Assembly: GCF_029714305.1 (NCBI RefSeq)
Contig: NZ_CP121647.1
Span: forward strand, 186,001-250,000
DNA: 64,000 nt
Source of the DNA: Bradyrhizobium sp. CB3481
GTDB lineage: Bacteria; Pseudomonadota; Alphaproteobacteria; Rhizobiales; Xanthobacteraceae
Direction: 5' to 3'
The translations under genes and the position numbers were made by a program. Below the pieces are notes generated by a model, which saw only the letters and a program-made list of their open reading frames with translations, was not told the origin of the DNA and did not search any database. Below, one piece after another: positions 9,309 through 19,066 of the stretch (position 1 is its first letter; each line of letters opens with the position of its first letter).

Positions 9309-9776
9309 ATGTTGCGTTTGAAGATTCTGGCTTCGGTAGTTCCGCTGGCAATCGTCGCTTTGTTCGCACGCGGCGAGTTCTTGGGTGGTCCGCGACCCTG
9401 TATCGAGGTCGCCGGTACGACTGTTCAGATCGCCGCCCTCTCCTGGCAGGCCGACCTGCATGTCGGTTTCACCAACAATCCTTCCCAAGCCACGGTGCGG
9501 GTCCAGATTTCCGACAATGCGGAAACCGCCGATTTCACCGTGATCGACGACATCGGAACAGTCGAGGCCGGCGCCTGCAAGGGCGGCACCCCGCCCCGGT
9601 TGATCGCGGTCTCGCGCCAGCCTTCGGAAACCGATCCGGTGATCTACCTGTCGCGGGACGGGCCGGCCGACTACCGCATCTTCGTGGCCTCGAAGAGCTT
9701 TTCGCTGCTCGACGCCGCCGCCCTACTGGTCGGCGCCCGCGGCGCCCGCCACCGCATCGAGGCGGCGTCGCTTTAG
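9309..9776 (+). CDS. Exported or membrane-anchored hypothetical protein
   Basis: The 155-residue product starts with a hydrophobic signal or anchor (residues 2-22, LRLKILASVVPLAIVALFA). A compact, mostly beta-type soluble domain follows, with one cysteine pair (PCIEVAG and AGACKGG). It is probably periplasmic. No family name is recognised with confidence. The start is ATG 9309, just after a 10-bp inverted repeat. A palindromic repeat follows the stop and a sensor kinase gene lies downstream on the same strand, so a sensory partnership is possible but unproven. Confidence 0.65.
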   Translation: MLRLKILASVVPLAIVALFARGEFLGGPRPCIEVAGTTVQIAALSWQADLHVGFTNNPSQATVRVQISDNAETADFTVIDDIGTVEAGACKGGTPPRLIAVSRQPSETDPVIYLSRDGPADYRIFVASKSFSLLDAAALLVGARGARHRIEAASL

Positions 9777-9781
9777 GTTTG

Positions 9782-9830
9782 GAGCATGGTCTTGTCGGAA
9801 AACCGGTTCCCACTTTTCCGGACCATGCTC
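9782..9830. repeat. 49-bp palindromic intergenic repeat (copy 1)
   Basis: The outer arms GAGCATGGTC and GACCATGCTC are perfect inverted repeats. The inner parts GGAAAA and TTTTCC also pair. The same element, slightly diverged, occurs at 25450-25498. Elements of this form are abundant between genes in Bradyrhizobium-type genomes. Here it lies 6 bp after the hypothetical exported protein gene. Confidence 0.85.
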
Positions 9831-9980
9831 GATTAACCTTTCATTCACCCTGTTCTCATCGCGGTCATGCCCGCGCCGGGCGCCTCAAGCACTTTGCAAC
9901 GTCGGCGAAGCATCGTCTCTCCGAGAGGGACGGCGAAGCAGGGCCGGTTCAATTCAGGCAGCAAGCTCAGGGTCATGGCG

Positions 9981-12215
9981 ATGGGGCGAACTTTCCGGAT
10001 CAAACTTGCCTTTCGCCGTTTCGGCCGCCGCCATCCTTGGCTGACCTTCACGGTCCGCTCCTTCATGATCTTCTCGGTCGTGTTCGGCGCGGCCTACGGA
10101 TTCATCGCCGGAAGCCGAAGCGAAAATTCCGGTTACGACCCGCACACCTTTGCGATCGGCGTTGCCTTCCTGTTTGCGATCGCCTGCGTCGCGCTCGCCA
10201 CGTTCAGCGTTCGCTTCCGCCTGTTGCGCAAGAAGATGCGCAAACTCGCGCTGCATAACGAGGCGCTGGCCGACCGGAACTGGGAAATGCAGGAAGCCGA
10301 GCAGCGCAGCCGCCGCCTATTCGAATCACAGGGCGACCTGATCGTGCTGCGCGACGCCGAGAGCCGCATCACCTTTGTCAACGACGCCTATTGCGAGCTG
10401 GCGCAGATGCCGCGCGATCAGCTGATCGGCAGCCGCTTTGCGCTTTCCGTACTCGAACAGGGCGACACCGCGCTGGAGCCGAACGGCACTCGCGTTCACG
10501 ACCAGCGGATTGAAGGCCCGCTCGGCCCACGCTGGATCGCCTGGCGCGAGGGGCTCATCCGCAACGATGCCGGCGGACCGGCCGAAATGCAGAGCGTCGG
10601 CCGCGACGTCACCGATCGCACCGAAAGCGAACGCGCGCTGACCGAAGCCCGCGACCAGGCCGATGCGGCAAGCCGCGCCAAGTCGCGCTTCCTCGCCATG
10701 GCGAGCCACGAGATCCGCACCCCGCTGAACGGCATCATCGGCATGAGCAGCCTGCTGATGGATACGCCGCTGACGCCGGAACAGACCACCTATGTCAAGG
10801 CGGTGAAGACTTCCGGCGACGCGCTGCTCGCGCTGATCGAGGAGCTGCTCGACTATTCCAAGATCGAGGCCGGCAAGATCGACCTCGAACACCGACCGTT
10901 CGCGCTATCAGGCATGATCGAGGACATCACCGAGCTGTTGGCGCCGCGCGCGGAGGCCAAAAGAATCGAGATCGCCGCCTATGTCGACGAGCGGCTGCCG
11001 CGCGAGGTGATCGGCGATGCGGCGCGGCTGCGGCAGGTACTGCTCAATCTCGCCGGCAATGCGATCAAGTTCACCTCGACCGGCGGCGTTGCGCTGATCG
11101 TCGAGCCCGGCATCTGGCCCAATGAAATCAGTTTCCTGGTGCGCGACACCGGTATCGGTATCGCGCCCGAGGCCCGCGAGCGCATCTTCCGCGAATTCGA
11201 GCAGGCCGACGACAAGATCGCCCGCAGCTATGGCGGTACCGGGCTCGGGCTGAGCATCTCCGACCGCATCGTCAAGCGCATGGGCGGCCGCATCACGCTG
11301 GAGAGCCAGGAGGGCGTCGGCTCGACCTTCGAAGTATCGATCCCGCTCGTTGCCGCCGATGGCGAGCAGGCCTCCTTCGCAGCGCCGGATCTCGCCGGAC
11401 ACTCGATCATGCTGGTCTCGCCGCAGAGCATCGAGGCGTCGCTGACCGCACGGCGGCTGCAGCGCTGGGGCGGGCAGACCTGCATGGTATCCGATGCCGA
11501 CGTCGCTGAGGCGCTCCTGCCCGAACGTTCCTGGCATACCCTGCTGATTGATCACGCGCTGGGCCTCGTCGACGTCGAACGGCTCGGCGAGGCCGCGCGC
11601 CTTCATGCCGCGCAGCGCATCGTCATGTTCACGCCGGCAACGCGGCAGGAAATGCAGCCGTCCGCGAGCTCCGCCCTCACCGGCTATCTGGTCAAGCCGC
11701 TGCGCGCCGCCTCGCTTGCCGCCCGCCTGATGGCGGCGCCGGAAGTCGCCGCGCCGAGCCTGGAGCCCACGCTCGACGCGGGCGAAACGTCTGATACGCC
11801 GGCCGCCAAGGGCCTGTCGATCCTCGTTGCCGAGGACAACCAGATCAATGCGCTGTTGATCCGATCGCTGCTCGGCCGGCTCGGTCATCACGCCGTCATT
11901 ACCACCAACGGCGCCGAGGCGCTGGAGTCCTGGCTGTCGGCGAAGTCCGCCGGCACGCCCTATGACCTCGTCCTGATGGACATCCAGATGCCGCAGCTCA
12001 ACGGCATCGAGACCACCAAGCGGATCCGCGCCCTCGAGGCAGGCGAGCCGGGCCACCGCACGCCGATCCTCGCCCTCACCGCCAACACGCTGGTCGAAGA
12101 CCGCTACGCCTGCTTCGAAGCCGGCATGGACGGATTCCTGATCAAGCCGCTCGACCGCGAGAAGCTCGCTGAGGCGCTGATGGGGTTGATCGCGTCACGG
12201 CATATTGCGGCGTGA
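9981..12215 (+). CDS. Membrane hybrid histidine kinase with PAS and two receiver domains
   Basis: The start at ATG 9981 is preceded by CAGGG eight bases upstream; ATG 9975 and ATG 9867 are in-frame alternatives. Two membrane spans lie at about residues 20-40 and 50-70, then a PAS domain (about 100-215). The HisKA motif [10 protein letters not shown] follows with phospho-acceptor His243. The HATPase has its N box (GNAIKF), DTGIGI and GGTGLGLSI. After this is a receiver-like domain without the usual acidic pair (SIMLVSPQ), then a complete C-terminal receiver (AEDNQIN, Asp667 in LMDIQMP, Lys in KPL). No output domain is present, so phosphate probably moves to a separate phosphotransfer protein or regulator. 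The stimulus is unknown. Confidence 0.92.
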   Translation: MGRTFRIKLAFRRFGRRHPWLTFTVRSFMIFSVVFGAAYGFIAGSRSENSGYDPHTFAIGVAFLFAIACVALATFSVRFRLLRKKMRKLALHNEALADRNWEMQEAEQRSRRLFESQGDLIVLRDAESRITFVNDAYCELAQMPRDQLIGSRFALSVLEQGDTALEPNGTRVHDQRIEGPLGPRWIAWREGLIRNDAGGPAEMQSVGRDVTDRTESERALTEARDQADAASRAKSRFLAMASHEIRTPLNGIIGMSSLLMDTPLTPEQTTYVKAVKTSGDALLALIEELLDYSKIEAGKIDLEHRPFALSGMIEDITELLAPRAEAKRIEIAAYVDERLPREVIGDAARLRQVLLNLAGNAIKFTSTGGVALIVEPGIWPNEISFLVRDTGIGIAPEARERIFREFEQADDKIARSYGGTGLGLSISDRIVKRMGGRITLESQEGVGSTFEVSIPLVAADGEQASFAAPDLAGHSIMLVSPQSIEASLTARRLQRWGGQTCMVSDADVAEALLPERSWHTLLIDHALGLVDVERLGEAARLHAAQRIVMFTPATRQEMQPSASSALTGYLVKPLRAASLAARLMAAPEVAAPSLEPTLDAGETSDTPAAKGLSILVAEDNQINALLIRSLLGRLGHHAVITTNGAEALESWLSAKSAGTPYDLVLMDIQMPQLNGIETTKRIRALEAGEPGHRTPILALTANTLVEDRYACFEAGMDGFLIKPLDREKLAEALMGLIASRHIAA

Positions 12216-12233
12216 AGTAAAAACAAACTAGAC

Positions 12234-12350
12234 GTCGTCCCTGCGAACGCAGGGACCCATAACCACAGGATCTCGTGACAAGCAAAGGCATCTGTCTGCC
12301 TGCCCAAAGAGGGGCCGCGGCGTATGGGCCCCTGCGTTCGCAGGGGCGAC
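12234..12350. repeat. GTCGTCCC-type palindromic intergenic element, copy a (117 bp)
   Basis: The ends are inverted: GTCGTCCCTGCGAACGCAGG on the left and the matching CCTGCGTTCGCAGG...GCGAC on the right. Each arm is itself a small hairpin (CCTGCGAACGCAGG). The element fills the gap between convergent kinase and coaA genes and could act as a bidirectional transcription end. Related copies occur at 20386, 44300 and 47259. Confidence 0.9.
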
Positions 12351-12359
12351 AGTAATTAA

Positions 12360-13316
12360 TTACAACCGCCGCAGCGCCACCGACTCGATGACGTGATCGG
12401 CGCCCTTCTTGAGGATCAAGGTCGCGCGCGGCCGCGTCGGCAGGATGTTTTCCTCGAGATTGGCGAGGTTGGTGCGCTCCCAGATCGCGGTTGCGGTGGC
12501 GATCGCCTCTTCGTCGGACAGCGGCGCATAACGATGGAAGTAGGACCTCGGATCGTGGAAGGCGGTGTCGCGCAGCGTCAGCCAGCGCTTCACATACCAT
12601 TCGCGCAGCACCGGCTCTTCGGCGTCGATATAGACGGAGAAGTCGAAGAAGTCTGACACAACCGGCACCGCCTTGCCGTCGCGCGGCAGCCGTCCGGTTT
12701 GCAGCACATTGACGCCCTCGACGATCAGGATGTCGGGCTGGTCGACCTCCTGCCATTGGTTCGGGACAATGTCCCAACTCAGGTGCGAATAGACGGGCGC
12801 GCGAACTCCCCTCCGCCCGGCCTTGATGTCGCTCAGGAACGACAGCAACAACGGCAGATCGTAGCTCGCCGGAAAACCTTTTTTCTGTATCAATCCCAAC
12901 CGTTCGAGCACCGCGTTCGGATAAAGGAAGCCGTCGGTTGTCACCAGGTCGACCTTGGGTCGTGGCGACCACCGTGCCAGCAGCGCCTGAAGCACGCGCG
13001 CGGTGGTCGACTTGCCGCCCGCAACTGAACCTGCGATACCGATGATGTAGGGCACCTTGCGATCCCTGATGCCGAGGAACTGGCGCTGCGCCTGAAACAG
13101 CCGGCTCGTGGCATCGACATAGATCGACAACAGACGGGACAGTGGCAGGTAAATGTCCTCGACCTCATTGAGGTCGAGACGATCATGGAGCGAACGCAGC
13201 CGCTCGAACTCGCCCGGCTCCAGCGTCATCGGCGTGTCGTCGCGCAGCCGCGCCCACTGCTCCCGGGTGAAGATGCGGTAGGGATTATATTGCTGCTCGG
13301 GAGCCCGGATATCCAT
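12360..13316 (-). CDS. coaA: Type I pantothenate kinase
   Basis: The 318-residue protein matches bacterial CoaA in length and motifs: Walker [16 protein letters not shown] near residue 96, [12 protein letters not shown]-type VEGVNVLQ and a C-terminal [13 protein letters not shown]. It phosphorylates pantothenate in the first committed step of coenzyme A synthesis and in this family is usually feedback-inhibited by CoA. It lies 16 bp downstream of hisE on the same strand. Linkage of coaA to the his cluster is common in this group. A palindromic element lies just beyond its 3' end. Confidence 0.97.
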   Translation of the reverse strand: MDIRAPEQQYNPYRIFTREQWARLRDDTPMTLEPGEFERLRSLHDRLDLNEVEDIYLPLSRLLSIYVDATSRLFQAQRQFLGIRDRKVPYIIGIAGSVAGGKSTTARVLQALLARWSPRPKVDLVTTDGFLYPNAVLERLGLIQKKGFPASYDLPLLLSFLSDIKAGRRGVRAPVYSHLSWDIVPNQWQEVDQPDILIVEGVNVLQTGRLPRDGKAVPVVSDFFDFSVYIDAEEPVLREWYVKRWLTLRDTAFHDPRSYFHRYAPLSDEEAIATATAIWERTNLANLEENILPTRPRATLILKKGADHVIESVALRRL

Positions 13317-13332
13317 CAGCCTGTCCTCTCGG

Positions 13333-13656
13333 TCAGTCGCGCTTGCGCGATGCCTTCTCCTCGAGCCCGGACATCGAGGTCCGCTGCGCCAGCGCTGCCT
13401 CGACCTCTTCCAGTGTCACGCCGCGCGATTTCAGAAGCACCAGCAAATGAAACAGCAGGTCGGCGCTTTCGGCGATCAGGTGGTCGCGATCGTCCTCGAC
13501 CGCCGCGATCACGGTCTCGACCGCCTCCTCGCCCAGCTTCTTGGCGCAGTGCTCCGCGCCCTTGTCGAGCAGCCTGCGGGTGTAGGACGCCTCTCCGCCC
13601 GATGCGGCCCGTGCATCGATGGTGGCGGCCAGATCATGGATCGTGAAACGCGACAT
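13333..13656 (-). CDS. hisE: Phosphoribosyl-ATP diphosphatase
   Basis: The 107-residue enzyme of the MazG-like HisE family hydrolyses phosphoribosyl-ATP to phosphoribosyl-AMP, step two of histidine synthesis. The metal-binding helix motif is visible as [13 protein letters not shown], followed by [14 protein letters not shown] chose ATG 13656 (MSRF); a TTG codon immediately upstream is the other in-frame start. hisE is separate from hisI, which is not in this window. It is 83 bp downstream of hisF and directly before coaA on the same strand. Confidence 0.96.
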   Translation of the reverse strand: MSRFTIHDLAATIDARAASGGEASYTRRLLDKGAEHCAKKLGEEAVETVIAAVEDDRDHLIAESADLLFHLLVLLKSRGVTLEEVEAALAQRTSMSGLEEKASRKRD

Positions 13657-13739
13657 CAACCAAACTCAACACTCGCGCCGGGTGAGAAGCCGCGGCGCCG
13701 TCCCAGGAAGGGACTTAGCACTTTTGTGACGGCGAGTCG

Positions 13740-14516
13740 TCAGGGATCGAGCCGCATCGGCAAGCCGGCGCGCACCATGTGCTCCTTGGCTTGGCGTATG
13801 GTAAATTCGCCGAAGTGGAATATCGAGGCGGCCAACACCGCGGTGGCATGGCCCTGGCGGATGCCGTCGACGAGGTGGTCGAGATTGCCGACCCCGCCGG
13901 AGGCGATGACCGGTACGGGGACACTGTCTGCGATGGCTTGGGTCAGCGGCAGGTCGAACCCCTGCCGCGTGCCGTCGCGGTCCATCGAGGTCAGCAGGAT
14001 CTCGCCGGCGCCCAGCGACACCACTTCCTGCGCGTATTCGATGGCATCGATCCCGGTGGAGTTGCGGCCGCCGTGGGTAAAAATCTCCCAGCGGTCCGAG
14101 CCGCCGGCGCGCTTGACCCGCTTGGCGTCGATCGCGACGACGATGCATTGCTCGCCGAATTTTTCGGCCGCCTGCTTGACGAATTCGCGGTTACTGACCG
14201 CCGCCGAATTGATCGAGACCTTGTCGGCGCCGGAACGCAGCAGCGTCTTGATGTCCTCGATGGTGCGGACCCCGCCGCCGACGGTCAGCGGCATGAAGCA
14301 GGCCTCCGCGGTACGCCGCACGACATCCAGCATGATGCCGCGGTTTTCGTGGGTGGCGGTGATGTCGAGGAAGCACAATTCGTCGGCACCGGCTGCATCA
14401 TAGGCGATCGCCGCCTCGACGGGATCGCCGGCGTCGCGCAGATCGACGAAGTTGACGCCCTTGACCACCCTTCCGTCTTTCACATCGAGACAGGGGATCA
14501 CGCGAACTTTGAACAT
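13740..14516 (-). CDS. hisF: Imidazole glycerol phosphate synthase, cyclase subunit
   Basis: The 258-residue (beta/alpha)8 barrel protein begins [20 protein letters not shown], with catalytic Asp11 in CLDVKDG and Asp in [10 protein letters not shown]. Phosphate-binding GGGVRT and ASGGVG segments are present. With HisH it forms IGP synthase, using ammonia tunnelled from HisH to make imidazole glycerol phosphate and AICAR. It lies 99 bp after hisA, with a hairpin between them that may end or attenuate the upstream transcript. Its product partner hisH is two genes upstream. Confidence 0.98.
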   Translation of the reverse strand: MFKVRVIPCLDVKDGRVVKGVNFVDLRDAGDPVEAAIAYDAAGADELCFLDITATHENRGIMLDVVRRTAEACFMPLTVGGGVRTIEDIKTLLRSGADKVSINSAAVSNREFVKQAAEKFGEQCIVVAIDAKRVKRAGGSDRWEIFTHGGRNSTGIDAIEYAQEVVSLGAGEILLTSMDRDGTRQGFDLPLTQAIADSVPVPVIASGGVGNLDHLVDGIRQGHATAVLAASIFHFGEFTIRQAKEHMVRAGLPMRLDP

Positions 14517-14577
14517 CGCAAATCTCCCAAAGCGTTTTCAAGCGAGGTGGGTACCGGCTCGCGTGAAGAAAACGCGT

Positions 14578-14617
14578 CAATATAAAGAACTAGAGCCATG
14601 GTCCCGACCATGGCTCT
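14578..14617 (-). terminator. Terminator-like hairpin between hisA and hisF
   Basis: An 11-bp perfect stem (AGAGCCATGGT and ACCATGGCTCT, 14592-14617) has a 4-base loop and overlaps the hisA stop codon. Read on the minus strand it is followed by AGTTCTTTATATT, a T-rich but interrupted tail. It looks like an intrinsic terminator or attenuating hairpin after hisA. Confidence 0.55.
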
Positions 14618-15356
14618 ACGCTGCAGTTCGCGCGTTGCGGATCAGCGCGAGCGCCGCAGCAGGATCGAGCCGGCCGTCATAGAGCGCGCGGCCGGCTATC
14701 GCGCCGGCGAGCTTTTTGGCGCGCGGCTCCAGCATCGCCTTGATGTCCTCAATCGAGGCAAGGCCGCCGGAGGCGATCACCGGGATCGAAATGCTTTCGG
14801 CCAAGGCAATGGTCGCATCGAGGTTGAGACCTTTCAGCAGGCCGTCGCGCGCGATATCGGTGAAGATGATCGCGGCAACGCCGGCATCCTCGAAACGTTG
14901 CGCGATTTCGAGCGCGGTCACTTGCGAGGTCTCGGCCCAGCCTTCGACGGCGACCTTGCCGTCGCGCGCGTCGAGCCCGACGGCGACGCGGCCAGGGAAT
15001 TTCCTGGCGGCGCCTTTCACCAATTCAGGATCGCGCACCGCGGCGGTGCCGATGATGACGCGGGTAATCCCCTTGTCGAGCCAGGCTTCCACAGTCTTGA
15101 GATCGCGGATACCGCCGCCGAGCTGCACCGGCATGGTGACGGCCTTGAGCATCGCCTCGACCGCGTGCGCGTTCATCGGCTTGCCGGCAAAGGCGCCGTC
15201 GAGATCGACGACATGGAGATATTCGAACCCCTGTTCGGCGAAGGAGCGCGCCTGCGCGGCGGGGTCGAGGTTGAACACGGTCGCGCGCGCCATGTCGCCC
15301 TGTTCAAGGCGCACGCACTGGCCATTCTTCAGGTCGACCGCAGGAAAGAGAATCAC
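14616..15356 (-). CDS. hisA: HisA, ProFAR isomerase
   Basis: The barrel protein of 246 residues has the family start [16 protein letters not shown] with catalytic Asp (FPAVDLK) and the second catalytic Asp in IFTDIARDG. Phosphate-binding motifs are GGGIRD and ASGGLAS. It carries out the Amadori rearrangement of ProFAR to PRFAR. I chose GTG 15356, which overlaps the hisH stop as GTGA and gives the usual HisA N-terminus; another GTG at 15365 would add three residues. Coupled translation with hisH is likely. Confidence 0.96.
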   Translation of the reverse strand: MILFPAVDLKNGQCVRLEQGDMARATVFNLDPAAQARSFAEQGFEYLHVVDLDGAFAGKPMNAHAVEAMLKAVTMPVQLGGGIRDLKTVEAWLDKGITRVIIGTAAVRDPELVKGAARKFPGRVAVGLDARDGKVAVEGWAETSQVTALEIAQRFEDAGVAAIIFTDIARDGLLKGLNLDATIALAESISIPVIASGGLASIEDIKAMLEPRAKKLAGAIAGRALYDGRLDPAAALALIRNARTAA

Positions 15357-16003
15357 GGCTTCCACTTCAAAAAGTTGGAAATCAAAGCGAGGCCAAAACG
15401 CTGGCTCTTCTCGGGGTGAAACTGGGTGCCGATCGCGGTGTCCTTGCTGACGATCGCCGTCACCGGCCCGCCATAGTCGGCGCGCGCCAGCACATCCGCC
15501 TCGTTGGCGGCGTTGAGATGATAGGAGTGCACGAAATAGGCGTGCAATCCTTTCGGTCCGAGCGGTAGTCGCTCCAGCACCGGGTGCTCAGCGAGTAGAT
15601 CGAGCGTATTCCAGCCCATGTGCGGGATCTTCAGGTTTTCCTCGCGCGGCGAGATCTTCTCGACGTCGCCTTCGATCCAGTTGAAGCCTTCGGTGACGAC
15701 GTGCTCCTTGCCGCGCGTCGCCATTAGCTGCATCCCGACGCAGATGCCGAAGAACGGCCGCGCCTTGACGCGCACCGCTTCGGTCATCGCCTCCAGCATG
15801 CCGTTCACGGCGTCGAGGCCGCGGCGGCAATCGGCGAAGGCGCCAACGCCCGGCAGCACGATGCGGTCGGCGCGGTACACCGCGTCAGGATCGCGCGTCA
15901 CCACGACCTTTTGCGGGTCTTCCATGCTGCGCGACGCCCGCTCGAAGGCTTTCGCCGCCGAATGAAGATTGCCGGAGCCATAATCGACGATCGCAACGGT
16001 CAT
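15353..16003 (-). CDS. hisH: Imidazole glycerol phosphate synthase, glutamine amidotransferase subunit
   Basis: The 216-residue class I glutamine amidotransferase has the nucleophile Cys in GICVGMQLM and the His/Glu of the triad in TQFHPEKSQ. The oxyanion strand is LPGVGAF. It produces ammonia from glutamine for HisF. It overlaps DUF2628 upstream (ATGA) and hisA downstream (GTGA), so the four genes hisB to hisA form one tightly coupled run, apart from the hisB-DUF2628 spacer. Confidence 0.98.
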   Translation of the reverse strand: MTVAIVDYGSGNLHSAAKAFERASRSMEDPQKVVVTRDPDAVYRADRIVLPGVGAFADCRRGLDAVNGMLEAMTEAVRVKARPFFGICVGMQLMATRGKEHVVTEGFNWIEGDVEKISPREENLKIPHMGWNTLDLLAEHPVLERLPLGPKGLHAYFVHSYHLNAANEADVLARADYGGPVTAIVSKDTAIGTQFHPEKSQRFGLALISNFLKWKP

Positions 16004-16530
16004 CGCGGTCCCCCCGGCTCCGGAAACAGGCCGATGATCCCGCCTTGCGGCAATGGCGGTGGCGGCTTGGAGAATGGTTGACCCGGAATGTTGCGGGTCG
16101 GCGGCGGCGCGCCGCGATCAACCGACCATTGATCGTTGACCGGGCCGCGCCCGCCGGCCCAGCGTTCAAAGAAGCGGTGCTCGGCGGCTTCCTCGTCGTC
16201 GGCCACCACGATGTCGAGCTGGCGCCATTTGCCTCGCGACAGCGTCCAGCGCCGCAGGCTGGCAGCTTCCAGGCCCATCAGGATGGCGATCAGAAGATCG
16301 ACAGCGAAGACCGTGTCGCGGCTGGCGCCGATCGCGGACATCCCGAAATGGATGGCGATCATCAGAACGATATAGCCGATCAGCACCAGCCACAGCCGAT
16401 ACCACAACAGCCAGATCACGCTCGCGACCATCGCCCAGAAATGGAAGCCGTCACGAACGAAGACAAACCTGTCGGTCGCCGAAAGACTGACGCCATTGGC
16501 TACAGGAGCATGCACTGTGTAGACCGGCAT
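16000..16530 (-). CDS. DUF2628 membrane protein inside the his operon
   Basis: The 176-residue protein begins MPVYTVHAP and has two or three membrane spans (about residues 33-60 and 75-95), matching the DUF2628 family. The C-terminal third is polar and proline-rich. It is commonly placed between hisB and hisH in rhizobia and relatives, but no role in histidine synthesis is known. Its stop overlaps the hisH start (ATGA). The gap of 39 bp to hisB suggests a shared transcript. Confidence 0.85.
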   Translation of the reverse strand: MPVYTVHAPVANGVSLSATDRFVFVRDGFHFWAMVASVIWLLWYRLWLVLIGYIVLMIAIHFGMSAIGASRDTVFAVDLLIAILMGLEAASLRRWTLSRGKWRQLDIVVADDEEAAEHRFFERWAGGRGPVNDQWSVDRGAPPPTRNIPGQPFSKPPPPLPQGGIIGLFPEPGGPR

Positions 16531-16569
16531 CGAACCTCTCCGCCGCGAACCAAAAACGCGAACAAGAAA

Positions 16570-17163
16570 TCAGCCGCCGAGCTGACCCTTGGTGGAAGGC
16601 ACCTCACCCGCCGCGCGCGGATCGATCGCAACCGCGGCACGAAGCGCCCTCGCCAGACCCTTGAAACAGGATTCGGCGATATGATGGCTGTTCTCGCCAT
16701 ATAGGGTCTCGACGTGCAAAGTCACGCCGGCGTTGATGGTGAAGGCGTTGAACCATTCGCGCACCAACTCGGTGTCGAATGTACCTACCTTGTCGCGTGG
16801 AAAATCGACCTTGAACACCAGCACCGGCCGGCCCGAAATGTCGATCACGACGCGCGACAATGTCTCGTCCATCGGCATGTGGATCGAGGCGTAGCGGGTG
16901 ATACCGGCCATGGTGCCGAGCGCCTGCTTCACGGCCTGGCCGAGCGCGATGCCGACGTCCTCGGTGGTGTGGTGATGATCGACATGAAGATCGCCGTCCG
17001 CCTTCACCGTGATGTCGATGCGGGAATGCCGGGCGAGCAGATCGAGCATATGGTCGAAAAAGCCGATGCCGGTCGACACCTTGGATACGCCGGTACCGTC
17101 AAGGTTTACCGCCACCTCGATGTCGGTTTCCTTGGTCTTGCGCTTGATAGACGCTGTGCGCAT
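16570..17163 (-). CDS. hisB: Imidazoleglycerol-phosphate dehydratase
   Basis: The 197-residue monofunctional HisB dehydratase has the duplicated metal-binding motifs: [25 protein letters not shown] [12 protein letters not shown], and the later [10 protein letters not shown]. It converts imidazole glycerol phosphate to imidazole acetol phosphate with manganese. It is the first gene of the leftward his run and is divergent from hslV across 190 bp, which must hold both promoters. Confidence 0.98.
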   Translation of the reverse strand: MRTASIKRKTKETDIEVAVNLDGTGVSKVSTGIGFFDHMLDLLARHSRIDITVKADGDLHVDHHHTTEDVGIALGQAVKQALGTMAGITRYASIHMPMDETLSRVVIDISGRPVLVFKVDFPRDKVGTFDTELVREWFNAFTINAGVTLHVETLYGENSHHIAESCFKGLARALRAAVAIDPRAAGEVPSTKGQLGG

Positions 17164-17353
17164 GAAAACTGCTTCCCTCTGGCCGCTCGGGGCCGAAAAC
17201 GCGGCCCTTTTAACAGGCCGATGCCCCCTTCGCTACTGCGGGATAGGGCCAAAAGGCCGAACTTGAGCGCATGGTGACCGAAATCTGGGCCAAGAGGCCG
17301 CGATTGTAACCCTCCCCGCCAGCCCCTAAATCTGACGGGAACGAGGACAATCC

Positions 17354-17905
17354 ATGCAAGCATCTGAAAGCAACCTGCCGATCTGGCACGGCACCACGAT
17401 TTTGACGGTCCGCAAGGGCGGCAAGGTGGTCATCGGCGGCGACGGCCAGGTCTCAATCGGCCAGACCGTCATCAAGGCCAACGCCAGAAAGGTCCGCAAA
17501 ATCGGCAAGGGCGACGTGATCGGCGGTTTTGCCGGGGCCACCGCCGACGCCTTCACCCTGTTCGAGCGGCTGGAAAACAAGCTGGAACAGTATCCGGGGC
17601 AACTGACCCGGGCGGCCGTCGAGCTCGCCAAGGACTGGCGGACCGACCGCTATCTGCGCCGCCTCGAGGCGATGATGATCGTCGCCGACAGGGACGTCTC
17701 GCTGGTCCTGACCGGCACCGGCGACGTGCTGGAGCCGGAAGCTGGCGTGATGGCGATCGGCTCCGGCGGCAACTACGCCCTTGCCGCCGCCCGCGCCCTG
17801 GTCGACACCGACAAGGACGCCGAGACCATCGTGCGCCGGGCGCTGGATATTGCCGCCGACATCTGCGTCTACACCAACCGGAACGTGACGATCGAGACGC
17901 TCTAG
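17354..17905 (+). CDS. hslV: HslV, peptidase subunit of the HslUV protease
   Basis: The 183-residue threonine peptidase related to proteasome beta subunits has its catalytic Thr at residue 14 ([12 protein letters not shown]), so a 13-residue propeptide must be removed; enterobacterial HslV has only the initiator Met. Further family motifs are [17 protein letters not shown] and [11 protein letters not shown]. It forms two hexameric rings that degrade proteins unfolded by HslU. A GAGGA ribosome site precedes ATG 17354. HslU is encoded 1.1 kb downstream after two other genes. Confidence 0.97.
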   Translation: MQASESNLPIWHGTTILTVRKGGKVVIGGDGQVSIGQTVIKANARKVRKIGKGDVIGGFAGATADAFTLFERLENKLEQYPGQLTRAAVELAKDWRTDRYLRRLEAMMIVADRDVSLVLTGTGDVLEPEAGVMAIGSGGNYALAAARALVDTDKDAETIVRRALDIAADICVYTNRNVTIETL

Positions 17906-17920
17906 GAGGAGCCGCCGGGG

Positions 17921-18406
17921 ATGGTGCCGGACTATCTCTTCCGCCCGATGACCTCTGCCGATCTGCCGCTGGTTCGCCGCTGGCTGGCGGAGCCGCATGT
18001 CGTGGAGTGGTGGGGCGATCCGAACGAGCAGTTCGATCTGGTCAGCGGCGACCTCGACGAACCCGCGATGGACCAGTTCATCGTCGCGGCCGGCGGCAGC
18101 GATTTCGCCTACCTGCAGTGCTACGCACTGACGGCATGGAATACGGGTTTCGGCGAGCATCCGCAGGGCACCCGCGGCATCGACCTCTTCATCGGCGAGC
18201 CCGGCCTGATCGAACGCGGCCATGGCTCGGCGCTCATCCGCGCCTTCGCCAGCGAGCGCCTGCGCAGCGGTGCGCCGCGCATCGTCACCGATCCCGACCC
18301 GGCCAATGCAAGGGCCATTCGCGCCTATGAGAACGCGGGCTTTGAAAAATCGGGTATGGTCGATACACCTGATGGCCCCGCCCTCTTGATGGTCCGCAAC
18401 GCATGA
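17921..18406 (+). CDS. GNAT acetyltransferase, AAC(6')-like
   Basis: The 161-residue protein resembles the AAC(6')-Ib/RimJ type of GNAT enzymes: [21 protein letters not shown] at the N-terminus, WWGDP, the acetyl-CoA segment [12 protein letters not shown] and the C-terminal [13 protein letters not shown]. The natural substrate is unknown; a housekeeping role is more likely than drug resistance because of its location between hslV and hslU. It starts 15 bp after hslV with GGAGGAG upstream, and overlaps the next gene by 4 bp (ATGA). Confidence 0.85.
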   Translation: MVPDYLFRPMTSADLPLVRRWLAEPHVVEWWGDPNEQFDLVSGDLDEPAMDQFIVAAGGSDFAYLQCYALTAWNTGFGEHPQGTRGIDLFIGEPGLIERGHGSALIRAFASERLRSGAPRIVTDPDPANARAIRAYENAGFEKSGMVDTPDGPALLMVRNA

Positions 18407-19014
18407 CCTCGACCAGCAGCATCGACAAGGCGCCGATGGTCCGAACGCTTTCAGGCTGGCATTGGCTTTTGATCGCCGCCGGCATCCTCGCAGCCCAGGC
18501 CGCGATCCTCTACGGGATGGGCCGCCTGCCGATCTGCGCCTGCGGCTACGTCAAACTCTGGCACGGCGTGGTGCAGAGTTCGGAGAACTCGCAGCACATC
18601 GCCGACTGGTACACGTTCTCGCATATACTGCACGGCATCCTGTTCTATGGCGCGGCCGTCCTCGCGTTCCCCCGCCTCGCCTGGCAGGGCCGCCTGATCC
18701 TCGCCATGCTGGTGGAGGGCGGCTGGGAACTGGTCGAGAATTCGGACTGGATCATCAACCGCTATCGTGCCGGCACAATCTCGCTGGATTATTTCGGCGA
18801 CACCATCGTCAACTCGATCTCGGATTCGCTGGCGATGGTCGGCGGTTTCCTGCTGGCGAAAAAGCTGCCGGTGGCCATCACCGTAGCGGTCGCGATCCTG
18901 TTCGAACTCGTGTTGGCGCTCCACATTCGCGACAATCTGACACTCAACATCATCATGCTGATTCACCCGTTCGAGGCGATCAAGCTATGGCAGGGCGGCC
19001 CGCCTTACATCTGA
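18403..19014 (+). CDS. UPF0314 (DUF2585) membrane protein
   Basis: The 203-residue integral membrane protein has about five spans (around residues 20-40, 75-90, 95-115, 140-160 and 163-180). The conserved [33 protein letters not shown] and YFGDTIVNS segments identify the alphaproteobacterial UPF0314/DUF2585 family. Function is unknown. It overlaps the GNAT gene by 4 bp and is followed 52 bp later by hslU. Its fixed place inside the hslVU region hints at cotranscription with the heat-shock protease genes. Confidence 0.88.
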   Translation: MTSTSSIDKAPMVRTLSGWHWLLIAAGILAAQAAILYGMGRLPICACGYVKLWHGVVQSSENSQHIADWYTFSHILHGILFYGAAVLAFPRLAWQGRLILAMLVEGGWELVENSDWIINRYRAGTISLDYFGDTIVNSISDSLAMVGGFLLAKKLPVAITVAVAILFELVLALHIRDNLTLNIIMLIHPFEAIKLWQGGPPYI

Positions 19015-19066
19015 GATGCCTTAGCAACGCCTTGCTCTCGCAACACTGGACGCCTACCTAGGACCT

